A DNA stretch of 64,000 bases from Streptomyces sp. NRRL F-6676 (lineage in GTDB: Bacteria > Actinomycetota > Actinomycetes > Streptomycetales > Streptomycetaceae), in NCBI RefSeq assembly GCF_000725625.1, contig NZ_JOHS01000038.1, positions 25,017-89,016 of the forward strand, written 5' to 3'. The notes below the pieces were generated by a model, which made no database searches, was not told where the DNA came from, and saw only the letters and a program-made list of their open reading frames with translations. The first letter of the stretch is position 1, and each line of letters opens with the position of its first letter. Made by a program: the position numbers and the translations under genes. Positions 26,828-35,443 of the stretch are shown in pieces.

Positions 26828-27822
26828 CCAGCGCGGACAGCTCCCTGCCCAAGCGGGCGGAGGACGGCGGACGGCACGGCAGGCACCGGCGCGGCGGACG
26901 CCGCAGGGGCGAGCAGCTCATGGTGCCGAAGGCCGAGTTCGAGTCGTACTACGGCCGCCCCGTCATCAAGGCGCCCTCCTGGGAGGCGCGCGACATCGCC
27001 GGGTACTTCTTCCTCGGCGGGCTCGCCGGGGGCGGCTCGGTGCTCGCCGCGGGGGCCCACCTCACCGGGCGGACGACCACGGCCAGGGCCCTGAAGGTCT
27101 CCTCGCTCGCCGCCGTCTCGCTGTCGGCGGCGGCCCTCGTGCACGACCTGGGCGTGCCGAGCCGCTTCTACAACATGCTGCGCGTCGCCAAGCCGACGTC
27201 CCCGATGAGCGTGGGGTCCTGGCTGCTGGCGGCGTACGGACCGGCGGCGGGGGCGGCCGCGGCGAGTGCGGTGACCGGGGTACTGCCGGGGGTGGGCGCC
27301 GCCGCGACCGGCGCCGCCGCGCTGCTCGGGCCCGCCGTCGCCTCGTACACCGGGGTGCTCGCCGCCGACACGGCCGTGCCGGCGTGGCACGGCGCGTACC
27401 GGGAGCTGCCGTACCTGTTCGCGGCGTCGGCGACGGCCGCGTCGGCGGGGATGGCCCTTGTCGTCGGGCCCGTGCGGGAGAACGCGCCGGCGCGGTGGGC
27501 GGCGGGGGTCGCGGCCCTTGCCGACGTGGGCGTCTCGCAGGCCGCGGAGCGGCGGCTGGGCATGGTCGCGGAGACGTGGCGGGAGGGGCGGGCGGGGGTG
27601 CTGCTGAAGACGGCGAAGGCGTTGACGGTGGGCGGGGCGGTCACGGCGGCCGTGCTCGGCCGCCGGTCGCGGGTCGCCGCGGTGGCGGCGGGCGCGGCGC
27701 TGCTCGCCGGCTCCGCGTGCACCCGGTTCGGCGTCTTCGCGGCGGGGACGGCGTCCGCGGAGGACCCGAAGTACACGGTGGTGCCGCAGCGGGAGCGGCT
27801 GGCGGCCGGGGCGGAGGGCTGA
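26824..27822 (+). CDS. NrfD/PsrC-type membrane subunit of formate dehydrogenase
   Basis: A 332-residue protein with an Arg/His-rich N-terminus and about eight hydrophobic helices. FFLGGLAGGGSVLAAGAHLT and LVHDLGVPSRFYNMLRVAKP match the NrfD/PsrC family, which passes electrons between Fe-S subunits and quinone without heme. In this operon it replaces the cytochrome b gamma subunit of E. coli FdnI. The ATG overlaps the beta-subunit stop. Its 3' end runs directly into an intergenic palindromic element. Confidence 0.88.
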   Translation: MTSADSSLPKRAEDGGRHGRHRRGGRRRGEQLMVPKAEFESYYGRPVIKAPSWEARDIAGYFFLGGLAGGGSVLAAGAHLTGRTTTARALKVSSLAAVSLSAAALVHDLGVPSRFYNMLRVAKPTSPMSVGSWLLAAYGPAAGAAAASAVTGVLPGVGAAATGAAALLGPAVASYTGVLAADTAVPAWHGAYRELPYLFAASATAASAGMALVVGPVRENAPARWAAGVAALADVGVSQAAERRLGMVAETWREGRAGVLLKTAKALTVGGAVTAAVLGRRSRVAAVAAGAALLAGSACTRFGVFAAGTASAEDPKYTVVPQRERLAAGAEG

Positions 27823-27828
27823 ACGGCC

Positions 27829-28152
27829 ATTTCCCTCGCCCCCGCCGCCCCTACCCGTCCCGTCCCTTCAAGGGGCTCCGCCCCTTGGACCCCGGAGAGC
27901 TCGGGTGGGTGGGGTCGTGTGGGGAGTGCGGGTGCGATGTGGCTGATCGCGCAGTTCCCCGCGCCCCCAAAAGCAGGGGCCGCGCCCCGTCAGGGGCGCG
28001 GGGAACTGCGCGAGAAGTCCCCACCCGCCCGCACCCGCCCACGCACCCCGTCCACCCGAGTTCTCCCGCGCTCCTCCCCACCCAGCCCCTGCTTCCCCAT
28101 CCCCCCGGGTCAAGGGACGGGACGGGTAGGGGCGGCGGGGGCGAAGGAAAAT
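27829..28152. repeat. Long palindromic intergenic element (inner 19-bp inverted repeat)
   Basis: About 320 bases between convergent genes. Outer arms of about 40 bases (27829-27868 and 28112-28152; right arm contains GACGGGTAGGGGCGGCGGGG) are nearly perfect inverted copies. An inner hairpin has perfect 19-bp arms, 27949-27967 and 27993-28011 (GGGGCGCGGGGAACTGCGC). Parts recur at 31087, 35222, 44509, 48601-48805, 57061 and 60428. It may act as a bidirectional terminator; no gene is inside. Confidence 0.85.
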
Positions 28153-28167
28153 CGCCCCCCGCGCGCG

Positions 28168-29199
28168 TCACCCCACCTTGCGCCCCCGCAGGGGTTCCGT
28201 CGGCGCGCCGGCGCCCTCGCGGAAGCCCTGGAGGAACTCCTCCAGGACCTCCGTCGCCGGCTTCGTCGGGCGCCAGCCCAGGACTTCGTGTGCCCGGGCG
28301 CAGTCCATCAGCGGCAGCCTCAGCACCGCGTCGAACAGATGCGGCGACGCCGGCAGCAGCCGCAGCCCCCACGCCGCGGCCACCGCCGTCCGCGCCGCCG
28401 TCCGCGGCAACCGCACCTGCCGCCGCACCCCCAGCATCTCCCCGAGCACCTCCGCGTCCACCGCCGGCTCCGCCGCGAGATTGAACGCCCCCCGTACGTC
28501 CCCCCGCACCGCCAGCCGGTACGCCGCCGCCGCGTCGTCCGTGTGCAGCGCCTGCACCCGCAGCCCCGGCACGTCCGGCAGGAACGGCAGCACCTCCGGC
28601 CTCGCCAGCGGCCCCGGCAGGAACTTCCCGCCGAAGATCCGCCGCTGCTCGCTCGCCGACTCCCGCTTGAACAGGAACGCCGGCCGCATCCGCACCACCC
28701 GCACCTCCGGGTGCCGGTACTCGAACGCGTCCAGCGTCCGCTCCAGATACGCCTTCTCCCGGGTGTACGCGGCGTCCGGCCAGCCGTGCGTGGGCCAGGA
28801 CTCGTCCACCGCCCGGTCCTTCGGCCCCGGCGAGTACGCGCCGACGGACGAGGCGTGCACCAGGGCCGGCACCCCGGCCGCCGCCACCGCCTCGAAGACC
28901 CGGATGCTGCCCAGCACGTTGGTCCGCCAGGTGGTCGCCGGGTCGTGCGTCGGCTGGAACGCCCACGCCAGATGCACGACCGCGTCCGCGCCCTGGAACT
29001 CCCGTACGAGATCGGTCTGTTCGGAGGCGAGGTCCACCGCGGACCACCGCGTCCCCGGCGGCCGCTCCGCGGGGAGCCGGCGCGCGAGGCCGGTGACCGA
29101 CGCGATGTCCGGGTCCTCGGCGAGGAGGCGCATCACACTCGTGCCCACATTGCCGGTGGCGCCCGTGACGACGACCCTGCTGCCCACTGCGCTGCTCAC
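28168..29199 (-). CDS. NAD-dependent epimerase/dehydratase-type SDR
   Basis: A 343-residue extended short-chain dehydrogenase. VVVTGATGNVGTSVMRLL is the Rossmann nucleotide motif and VHASSVGAYSPG carries the active-site Ser; the YxxxK pair is in DAAYTREKAYLE. Members act on NDP-sugars, flavonoids or sterols; the substrate here is unknown. The GTG at 29199 follows GAGGAG by 8 bases; an upstream in-frame ATG has no ribosome-binding site. A second SDR is encoded 75 bases upstream on the same strand. Confidence 0.86.
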   Translation of the reverse strand: MSSAVGSRVVVTGATGNVGTSVMRLLAEDPDIASVTGLARRLPAERPPGTRWSAVDLASEQTDLVREFQGADAVVHLAWAFQPTHDPATTWRTNVLGSIRVFEAVAAAGVPALVHASSVGAYSPGPKDRAVDESWPTHGWPDAAYTREKAYLERTLDAFEYRHPEVRVVRMRPAFLFKRESASEQRRIFGGKFLPGPLARPEVLPFLPDVPGLRVQALHTDDAAAAYRLAVRGDVRGAFNLAAEPAVDAEVLGEMLGVRRQVRLPRTAARTAVAAAWGLRLLPASPHLFDAVLRLPLMDCARAHEVLGWRPTKPATEVLEEFLQGFREGAGAPTEPLRGRKVG

Positions 29200-29274
29200 C
29201 GTCGGCTCCTCTCGGTGCGGCCAGGACCGGCCGCCCGGGTACCCGGCGGACGGCACCCGTACCGTCCGGACCGT

Positions 29275-30249
29275 TCAGACGGTGCTACGCCCCCCGAACG
29301 CGTCCACGCCCGTCAGCTCCGCCGACAGCTCCCACAGCCGGGCCGCCTGCTCCGGGTCGCTCGCCCACTCCTTCACGCCCCTGCGGGCGCCGTCCGCCGG
29401 GGCGGGCTCGGCGATGTCGCAGTCCTCCAGGTACACCCCGCCCCGGTCGGCGAGCAGCGGCGAGGTCGCGGCCCACACCTGGGTGGCCGCACCCTGCTCC
29501 GGGGTCTTGAACCCGGCCGGGTTCAGCGGCCTGCCCTCCGCGTCGATCCAGCCGCGCTCGACCATCTCCTCCTTCGGCAGATGCCGCTGCAACGGGGTGA
29601 GGATGCCGCCCGGGTGCAGCGAGTACGCCCGTACGCCGCTGTCCCGGCCGAGCCGGTCGAGGTGGACGGCGAACAGCGCGTTCGCGGTCTTCGCCTGGCC
29701 GTACGCCTGCCACTTGTCGTAACCGGTGCGCCAGTGCGGGTCCTCCCAGCGGATCGGGGAGGCGTGGTGGCCGGTCGAGGAGACGGAGACGACCCGCGCC
29801 CCGCCCGGCTCCAGCGCCGGCCACAGCCGGTTGACGAGGGCGAAGTGGCCCAGGTGGTTGGTGGCGAACTGCGCCTCCCAGCCCGGGCCGACCCGGGTCT
29901 CGGGGCAGGCCATCACGGCGGCGCTGTCGATGACGAGGTCGAGGGTGCGGCCGGTGGCGAGGAACCGCTCGGCGAAGCCGCGCACGCTGTCCAGGTCGCC
30001 GAGGTCGAGCGCGTCGACCTCGACGCCGTCGATCCCGGTGAGCGCCTCGGCGGCGGCGGCCGGCCGCCGGGCCGGCACGACCACCCGGGCGCCCGCCTTC
30101 GCCAGCGCCCGGGTGGTCTCCAGGCCGAGCCCGGAGTAGCCGCCGGTCACGAGGGCCAGCTTTCCCGTCAGGTCGATGCCGCGCAGGACGTCGTCCGCTG
30201 TGCTCGTCGCGCCGAAACCGGATCCGATGCCGTGCTGTGCTGTGGTCAT
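29275..30249 (-). CDS. Retinol-dehydrogenase-like SDR oxidoreductase
   Basis: A 324-residue classical SDR. TGGYSGLGLETTRALAKAG binds the NAD(P) cofactor, VVSVSSTGHH carries the Ser and AYGQAKTANALFA the Tyr and Lys. The C-terminal text (PLNPAGFKTPEQGAATQVWA) matches the actinobacterial retinol-dehydrogenase-like group, often linked to detoxification of aldehydes or ketones. The ATG at 30249 lies 6 bases after a TAGCGT -10 box, so the mRNA is leaderless and the promoter has a 19-base spacer typical of MerR control. No merR gene is adjacent. Confidence 0.88.
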   Translation of the reverse strand: MTTAQHGIGSGFGATSTADDVLRGIDLTGKLALVTGGYSGLGLETTRALAKAGARVVVPARRPAAAAEALTGIDGVEVDALDLGDLDSVRGFAERFLATGRTLDLVIDSAAVMACPETRVGPGWEAQFATNHLGHFALVNRLWPALEPGGARVVSVSSTGHHASPIRWEDPHWRTGYDKWQAYGQAKTANALFAVHLDRLGRDSGVRAYSLHPGGILTPLQRHLPKEEMVERGWIDAEGRPLNPAGFKTPEQGAATQVWAATSPLLADRGGVYLEDCDIAEPAPADGARRGVKEWASDPEQAARLWELSAELTGVDAFGGRSTV

Positions 30250-30255
30250 GCGAGC

Positions 30256-30286
30256 ACGCTACGGATTGGAGAGCGCTCGAAGTCAA
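30256..30286 (-). promoter_or_regulatory. MerR-type promoter of the SDR gene
   Basis: On the minus strand TTGACT (30281-30286) and TAGCGT (30256-30261) are separated by 19 bases. The spacer contains the imperfect dyad CTTCGAGCGCTCTCCAA. An over-long spacer filled by a dyad is the hallmark of promoters activated by MerR-family proteins. The predicted transcription start coincides with the ATG at 30249. Confidence 0.7.
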
Positions 30287-30304
30287 GCGCGGGCGCGGCG
30301 GGCG

Positions 30305-30991
30305 TCACCCCGTCGGCTCCGCCCGCTTCCGCCCGAGCGGGCCGTTGCCCTCCTCCAGCGAGGTGAGCAGGTGCACCGGGTCCCGGTAGACCGTGTCCGC
30401 CCCCGCGTCCTCCAGCGACGCGCGCGGGATGCCGCCGCACAGGACGCCCACGCACGTCACCCCGGCACGGGTGCCGGCCCGCATGTCCCACACCGTGTCG
30501 CCGACGAAGACGGCCCGCTCGGGCGGGATGCCGACGAGGTCGAGCGCGTGCCGGACGGGTTCCGGGGCGGGTTTGCCCGCCTCGACGTCGTCGGCGCTCG
30601 CCGTCGCGCGGATCGCGTCGTCGGCGTCGATCGCCCTGCGCAGGGCGGAGAGTTCCGCGCCGCCGGCGGAGGTGGCCAGTACGACGGTCCAGCCGGCCGC
30701 GTCCAGGGCCTTCAGGAGGCGGCCGGCGTCCTCGAAGGCGGGGAGGCGGTCGAAGTACGTGCCGTACAGCGCCTTGTGGGCGGCGCTGAGTGCCTCCACC
30801 TCGTCGTCCTCCAGGTTGTCGCCGAGGAGGTGGGTGATCAGGTCGGTGGAGCCCAGGCCGACGGAGCGGTGGATGGCGTGCATGGACACGGGGTGGCCGG
30901 CCTGGCGGAAGGCCTCCCACCAGGTGGTGACGTGCAGGTGGTTGGTGTCGACGAGGGTTCCGTCGACGTCGAACACGGCGGCGCGCTCCAT
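30305..30991 (-). CDS. HAD-superfamily hydrolase (phosphatase/phosphoglycolate-like)
   Basis: A 228-residue HAD enzyme. The DxD motif FDVDGTLVD (Asp 8 nucleophile, Asp 10), motif II Ser/Thr in VVLATSAGG, Lys in AGKPAPEPV and the acidic motif VFVGDTVWDM are all present, with a helical cap at about residues 20-85. It dephosphorylates a small metabolite, probably a sugar phosphate or phosphoglycolate. AAGGAG precedes the start. It stands alone; its promoter region carries a short palindromic intergenic element. Confidence 0.88.
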   Translation of the reverse strand: MERAAVFDVDGTLVDTNHLHVTTWWEAFRQAGHPVSMHAIHRSVGLGSTDLITHLLGDNLEDDEVEALSAAHKALYGTYFDRLPAFEDAGRLLKALDAAGWTVVLATSAGGAELSALRRAIDADDAIRATASADDVEAGKPAPEPVRHALDLVGIPPERAVFVGDTVWDMRAGTRAGVTCVGVLCGGIPRASLEDAGADTVYRDPVHLLTSLEEGNGPLGRKRAEPTG

Positions 30992-31068
30992 CGGTGCTCC
31001 TTCTGTGTGGCGTGGAGGACGGGTACCACGTGGGGTGGCGGATCACGCCGGGGGCGGGTACGGCAAGT

Positions 31069-31173
31069 TTCCGCGCGCCCCTGATAGGGGCGCGGGGAAC
31101 TGCGCAATCTTTTCGGGGGTCCGGGGGCGCAGCCCCCGGGGGACGGGAATGGGTAGGGGCGGCGGGGGCGAAG
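31069..31173. repeat. Palindromic intergenic element, short copy
   Basis: GGGGCGCGGGGAACTGCGC (31087-31105) preceded by its partial inverse (GCGCGCCCCTGATAGG), then a GGGGG-rich hairpin (GGGGGTCCGGGGGCGCAGCC region) and the end motif GGGTAGGGGCGGCGGGGGCG (about 31151-31170). It belongs to the same family as 27829-28152. Confidence 0.8.
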
Positions 31174-31177
31174 GAAG

Positions 31178-32191
31178 CTACGTACCCGCGCCCGTCCACC
31201 GCAGCAACCGGTCCACGCCCCACGTCGTGATCACGCGGTCCGGCGGAACGCCGCATTCCTCGGCCCGGGCGCAGCCGTACCCCTGCCAGTCCAGCTGCCC
31301 CGGCGCATGCGCGTCCGTGTCCACCGCGAACAGCGCCCCCGCCTCCACCGCCCGCCGCACCAACCGCCGCGGCGGATCCAGCCGCTCCGGCCGGCTGTTG
31401 ATCTCCACCGCCGTCCCGGCCTCCGCACACGCCGCGAACACCTCCTCCGCGTCGAACGCGGACTCCGGCCGCCTCTTCCCGGTCACCAGCCGCCCCGTAC
31501 AGTGCCCGAGCACGTCCGCGTGCGGATTGCGGACGGCCGCCACCATCCGCCGGGTCATCGCCCGCGCCTCCATCCGCAGCTTGGAGTGGACGGACACGAC
31601 GACCACGTCGAGCCGCGCCAGCAGCTCCGGCTCCTGGTCGAGCGAACCGTCGTCGAGGATGTCGCACTCGATCCCGGTCAGCAGCCGGAACGGCGCCCAC
31701 CGCTCGTTCAGCCCGGCCACCACGTCCAGCTGCTCGCGCAGCCGGTCCGGGGACAGGCCCCGGGCCACCGTCAGCCGGGGGGAGTGGTCGGTGAGGGCCG
31801 CCCATTCGTGGCCCAGCCGGGCCGCCGTCCGGCCCATCTCCTCGATCGGGCTGCCGCCGTCCGACCAGTCGGAGTGCAGATGGCAGTCGCCGCGCAGCCG
31901 CGCCCGCAGCTCCTCCCCGCCCCGTACCAGCGGCTCGCCGGCCGTCGCCTCCAGCTTCTCCAGATAGCCCGGTGTGCCGCCGTCCAGCGCCTCGCGCACC
32001 ACCTGCGCGGTCTTCGGGCCGATGCCCTTGAGCCGTTCGAGGGACCCGGTCCGGGCGCGCTCGGCCACGTCGTCCGGGGACAGCGGGGCCAGGACGGCGA
32101 CCGCGGTCCGGAACGCGCGGACGCGGTAGGTCGGTGCCTGGTCCCGCTCCAGCAGGAACGCGATCCGGTCCAGTGCCTCCAGCGGGTCCAT
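31178..32191 (-). CDS. PHP-domain phosphoesterase (PolX-like C-terminal type)
   Basis: A 337-residue protein. The first 90 residues resemble the helix-hairpin-helix part of DNA polymerase X (ERLKGIGPKTAQVVREAL). A PHP phosphoesterase domain follows, with metal ligands in DCHLHSDWSDGG, ALTDHSPRL, ECDILDDGS, SVHSKLRME, LGHCTGRLVTG and DTDAHAP. PolX proteins pair this domain with a nucleotidyltransferase, which is absent here. The likely activity is 3'-end phosphoesterase or phosphatase; the exact substrate is unknown. The ATG at 32191 has a GGAGGCACG leader. Confidence 0.86.
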   Translation of the reverse strand: MDPLEALDRIAFLLERDQAPTYRVRAFRTAVAVLAPLSPDDVAERARTGSLERLKGIGPKTAQVVREALDGGTPGYLEKLEATAGEPLVRGGEELRARLRGDCHLHSDWSDGGSPIEEMGRTAARLGHEWAALTDHSPRLTVARGLSPDRLREQLDVVAGLNERWAPFRLLTGIECDILDDGSLDQEPELLARLDVVVVSVHSKLRMEARAMTRRMVAAVRNPHADVLGHCTGRLVTGKRRPESAFDAEEVFAACAEAGTAVEINSRPERLDPPRRLVRRAVEAGALFAVDTDAHAPGQLDWQGYGCARAEECGVPPDRVITTWGVDRLLRWTGAGT

Positions 32192-32348
32192 CGTGCCTCC
32201 TCGGCCGCCCCTGAGGTTTCTCCGCCCCCTTTCGTCGGGAGTGCCCCGCCGCACGGCGCTCACCCCTGCCGGACCCCGGTTTGCCCGTACCCCGACCGGG
32301 TACTGCGATGACTCCGAGCAAGCATCGCGGCATCGCGAAGGAGGCCCC

Positions 32349-33170
32349 ATGACCGTGCCCGACCCGTCCCCGGCCGTACCGGCGGGCCGCGTGGCCGTCG
32401 TCACCGGTTCGGACTCGGGGATCGGCCGCGCCACCGCCGTGCGTCTCGCCGAGGCGGGACTCGACGTCGGCATCACCTGGCACACCGACGAGGAGGGCGC
32501 CGAGCGCACCGCCGAGGAGGTCCGCGCGCACGGCCGCCGTGCCGAGGTGGCCCGGCTCGACCTGACCCGGCTGCCGGACGCCGCCGGGGTCGTCGACGAG
32601 CTCGCCGGGCGGCTGGGCCGGATCGACGTCCTCGTCAACAACGCGGGCACCGGCACCGCCACCCCCTTCCTCGACCTCGCCCTCGACGACATCCGCGAGG
32701 TCCTTGAGGTGGACCTGCTCGGCCCGTTCCTGTGCGGGCAGCGGGCCGCCCGGCGGATGATCGCGCAGGGCGACGGCGGCCGAATCGTCAACGTCACCTC
32801 CGTGCACGAACACGCGCCCCGCGTGGGCGCCGCGCCGTACTGCGCCGCCAAGGGCGGCCTCGGCCTGCTCACCCAGGTCATGGCGCTGGAACTGGCCGAG
32901 CACGGCATCACCGTCAACGCGGTGGCGCCCGGCGAGATCGCCACCCCCATGACCGGCCAGGAGGACACCGACCCGGCCACCGAGCGACGGCCCGGCATCC
33001 CGCTCGGCCGGCCCGGCGACGCCCGTGAGATCGCCGCCGTGATCGCCTTCCTCGCGAGCCCCGACGCCTCCTACGTCACCGGCTCCTCCTGGGCCGCCGA
33101 CGGCGGGATGCTGCGGATGGGCCCGATGGCCGGCTCGCATCTGACCGGCGACGACTGGCGCCGGCCCTGA
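32349..33170 (+). CDS. Classical SDR (glucose 1-dehydrogenase-like)
   Basis: A 273-residue short-chain dehydrogenase: TGSDSGIGRATAVRLAEAG for cofactor binding, VNNAGTGTATPF, catalytic Ser in VNVTSVHEH, Tyr/Lys in PYCAAKGGLGLL, and the C-terminal YVTGSSWAADGG. It reduces or oxidises an alcohol/ketone with NAD(P)H; substrate unknown. The start at ATG 32349 follows GAAGGAGGCCCC. A topoisomerase gene starts 17 bases after its stop, so the two are probably cotranscribed, an odd pairing without an obvious shared role. Confidence 0.88.
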   Translation: MTVPDPSPAVPAGRVAVVTGSDSGIGRATAVRLAEAGLDVGITWHTDEEGAERTAEEVRAHGRRAEVARLDLTRLPDAAGVVDELAGRLGRIDVLVNNAGTGTATPFLDLALDDIREVLEVDLLGPFLCGQRAARRMIAQGDGGRIVNVTSVHEHAPRVGAAPYCAAKGGLGLLTQVMALELAEHGITVNAVAPGEIATPMTGQEDTDPATERRPGIPLGRPGDAREIAAVIAFLASPDASYVTGSSWAADGGMLRMGPMAGSHLTGDDWRRP

Positions 33171-33187
33171 GCCCCGCGCGCACCACC

Positions 33188-34204
33188 GTGAGACTGCGCA
33201 CCAGCTCCTGCGACGGCCCCGGCTACCGCCGCGTCCGCTGCGGCCGCGGCTTCCACTACCTGGACGCCCATGGCGAGCGCCTCACCGACGCCGACGCCCT
33301 CGCCCGCATCCGCGCCCTGGTGATCCCGCCGGCCTGGCGCGAGGTGTGGATCTGCCCGTGGCCCAACGGCCATCTCCAGGCGGTCGGCACCGACGACGCC
33401 GGGCGCCGCCAATACCTGTACCACGAGGAGTTCCGGGCCCGGCAGGACGAGGCCAAGCACGCGCATGTGCGCGAGGTCGCCCGCGCGCTGCCCGACCTGC
33501 GCGCCCGCGTCCGCGCCGACCTCGACGATCGCGGACTGACCCGCCCCCGGGTCACCGCCTGCGCCGTCCGCCTGCTCGACCTCGGCTTCTTCCGTATCGG
33601 CAGCGACAGCCACACCCGGGAGAACCACACCTACGGCCTCACCACCATGCTCCGCGAGCACGTCACCTGCGGCCGCGGCGAGATCGCCTTCAACTTCCCC
33701 GCCAAGTCCGGGGTGCGGATGGTGCGGGCACTGGTCGACGAGGACGCCGAGAAGGTCGTACGGGCGCTGCTGCGCCGGCCGCGCGGCGGGGACAGGCTGC
33801 TCGCGTACTACGAGGGCCGGGCCTGGCACGAGCTGCACGGCTCCGATCTGAACGAGGCGCTGCGACGGCTGTCCGGTACCGACATCACCGCCAAGGACTT
33901 CCGCACCTGGCACGCGACCGTCCTGGCCGCGGTCGCCGTCTCCGTGACCGCCGAGGCGGGCCGCGGCTCCAAGGCGGCCCGCAAGCGGCAGACGGCCCGG
34001 GCGGTGAAGGAGGTCAGCCGCTACCTCGGCAACACCCCGGCCGTGTGCCGGTCCTCCTACATCGACCCCCGGGTCTTCGAGGCGTTCGAACAGGGGCACA
34101 CCATCGCGCCCGCGCTCAGCCGGCTGGGCGAGCACGGCGACTTCGGGCGGCCCGCCACGCAGGGGGCGGTGGAGGCGGCCGTGCTGGAACTGCTCGACGG
34201 CTGA
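33188..34204 (+). CDS. DNA topoisomerase IB (poxvirus-like)
   Basis: A 338-residue type IB topoisomerase, the usual size of bacterial homologues. The N-terminal domain contains RGFHYLDAHGERLTD and IPPAWREVWICPWPNGHLQA. The catalytic domain has FFRIGSDSHTRENHTYGLTT (a catalytic Arg), KSGVRMVRAL, and the active-site Tyr 291 in CRSSYIDPRVFEAF. It nicks and religates one DNA strand through a 3'-phosphotyrosine to relax supercoils. The GTG start at 33188 lies 17 bases after the SDR stop with only a weak ribosome-binding site. Confidence 0.92.
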   Translation: MRLRTSSCDGPGYRRVRCGRGFHYLDAHGERLTDADALARIRALVIPPAWREVWICPWPNGHLQAVGTDDAGRRQYLYHEEFRARQDEAKHAHVREVARALPDLRARVRADLDDRGLTRPRVTACAVRLLDLGFFRIGSDSHTRENHTYGLTTMLREHVTCGRGEIAFNFPAKSGVRMVRALVDEDAEKVVRALLRRPRGGDRLLAYYEGRAWHELHGSDLNEALRRLSGTDITAKDFRTWHATVLAAVAVSVTAEAGRGSKAARKRQTARAVKEVSRYLGNTPAVCRSSYIDPRVFEAFEQGHTIAPALSRLGEHGDFGRPATQGAVEAAVLELLDG

Positions 34205-34225
34205 ACAGTCACTACCCTCGGAGGC

Positions 34226-34468
34226 ATGACCGAAAGCGCGAGCCCCTACATCTCCTGGCCGCGGATCCTGGTGCTCGGAGTCCAGCCGGGCACGCCGCCG
34301 TTCCGGATCGTGGAGATCGACGGAGAGGTCGCAGGTGAGGCCACCGCCCTCACCGACGTCCTCATGGTCGCCGCGGCGGCGGGCATCCCGGTCCACGATC
34401 TCGACGACCCGGACGTGGTGCGCTGGGTCGGCGGGGACAAGTTCACGTGGACGGTGCGGGGGCGCTAG
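34226..34468 (+). CDS. Small conserved hypothetical protein, 80 aa
   Basis: A short soluble protein (starts MTESASPYISWPRILVLGVQ, ends DPDVVRWVGGDKFTWTVRGR) with alternating beta-strand character. I do not recognise a domain. A TACCCT hexamer ends 7 bases before the ATG, which points to a leaderless start; GGAGG lies too close to serve as a normal ribosome-binding site. It follows the topoisomerase gene by 21 bases. Confidence 0.7.
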   Translation: MTESASPYISWPRILVLGVQPGTPPFRIVEIDGEVAGEATALTDVLMVAAAAGIPVHDLDDPDVVRWVGGDKFTWTVRGR

Positions 34469-34496
34469 CGCCCCGGCACGGTGGTCGGGGTGGCTG

Positions 34497-35072
34497 TCAG
34501 CGGGCCGGCCGGGGGCGGGGTTTGCGGGCGTGGACCGCGCGGCCCAGGCGGCGGCCGAGGAGCAGGTGTCCGAGGAGCGCGCCGGTGGTGTTCAGGATGA
34601 CGTCGTCGATGTCGAAGGCCCGGCCGGTGATCAGCGCGCCCTGTACGAGTTCCACGGCCAGCATGACGAGTGCGGTCACCAGGCAGACGCGGAGGAGGCC
34701 GCGGGTGCCGGGGGAGAGGACGGGGAGCAGGACCCCGAACGGCACGCCGAGGAGGACGTTGCCGCCGATCTGCTTGACGGCGTCCCGTAGGCCGGGCTGC
34801 TCGGCGTAGGCGCGGAGGGAGCGGCCGGGGTGGAGGTTGCTGTGCGTCAGGGGGACGGAGGCGGGGGAGGGTTCGAGGGTCAGGCGGGCGAGGACGGCGG
34901 CGAAGGCGACCATCGCGGTGAAGGCGAGGAGCATCGCGAGGAGGCGGAGGGGGAGGGGCAGGGAGTGGGGGGCGGTCGGCGTGCGGTCCCGAGGAGCGGG
35001 GGACGGCTTCTTCGTGGTGCGCCCGCGCCGGGTGCGGGTGACATGCCGTAGACGCTCCGCCATGGTGGTCAT
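34497..35072 (-). CDS. VanZ-family membrane protein
   Basis: A 191-residue protein with a basic cytoplasmic N-terminus (RHVTRTRRGRTTKK) and about four helices. GNVLLGVPFGVLLPVLSP, ELVQGALITGRAFDIDDVIL and NTTGALLGHLLLG are the VanZ-like signature. VanZ gives low-level teicoplanin resistance in enterococci; homologues elsewhere are uncharacterised and probably act at the cell envelope. In-frame starts at 35072 and 35081 are close together; 35072 has better spacing from GAGAGGGG. Confidence 0.85.
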   Translation of the reverse strand: MTTMAERLRHVTRTRRGRTTKKPSPAPRDRTPTAPHSLPLPLRLLAMLLAFTAMVAFAAVLARLTLEPSPASVPLTHSNLHPGRSLRAYAEQPGLRDAVKQIGGNVLLGVPFGVLLPVLSPGTRGLLRVCLVTALVMLAVELVQGALITGRAFDIDDVILNTTGALLGHLLLGRRLGRAVHARKPRPRPAR

Positions 35073-35149
35073 TCCGTCCATTCCCCTCTCCAGCCAACTG
35101 CCCCGTGTCTCAAGGCGGTTACCCGGGGTCGGAGTGCTGATGCCGGGGG

Positions 35150-35345
35150 CGGGCGGGAAGCGCGCGGGACAGCTCGGGCGGCTCGGGCTGTGGGGCGGGT
35201 GCACGCGGGCGGGGACTTCTCGCGCGGTTCCCCGCGCCCCTCACAGGGCGCGACGAGCCACGACGCACCCGCACTCGCCGGCGAACCCGTCCGCCCCGAG
35301 CCCTGCCGCGCCGGGGGCCGAGGGGCGGAGCCCCTTGGGGGGCTT
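35150..35345. repeat. Palindromic intergenic element, diverged copy
   Basis: This gap upstream of the Mrp operon carries GCGCGGTTCCCCGCGCCCC (35222-35240), a one-base variant of the family core, followed by GGGGCGGAGCCCC (35322-35334) as in the copy near 48750. No gene is supported. The remaining bases to 35443 must hold the operon promoter, which I could not identify. Confidence 0.75.
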
Positions 35346-35443
35346 ACCGGCGCGTGCTGCCGCACGTGCCACGTCCGTGGTGTTTGGATGGCGCCGCGAG
35401 TGGAACTGGGCGTCACGGGCCCGGCCGTGGACGGAGGTGGCGC

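Noticed and set aside
33071..34396. A 441-codon minus-strand frame
   Set aside because: It is antisense to the topoisomerase IB gene, which has a complete catalytic domain; the minus-strand product is low-complexity Gly/Val/Asp.
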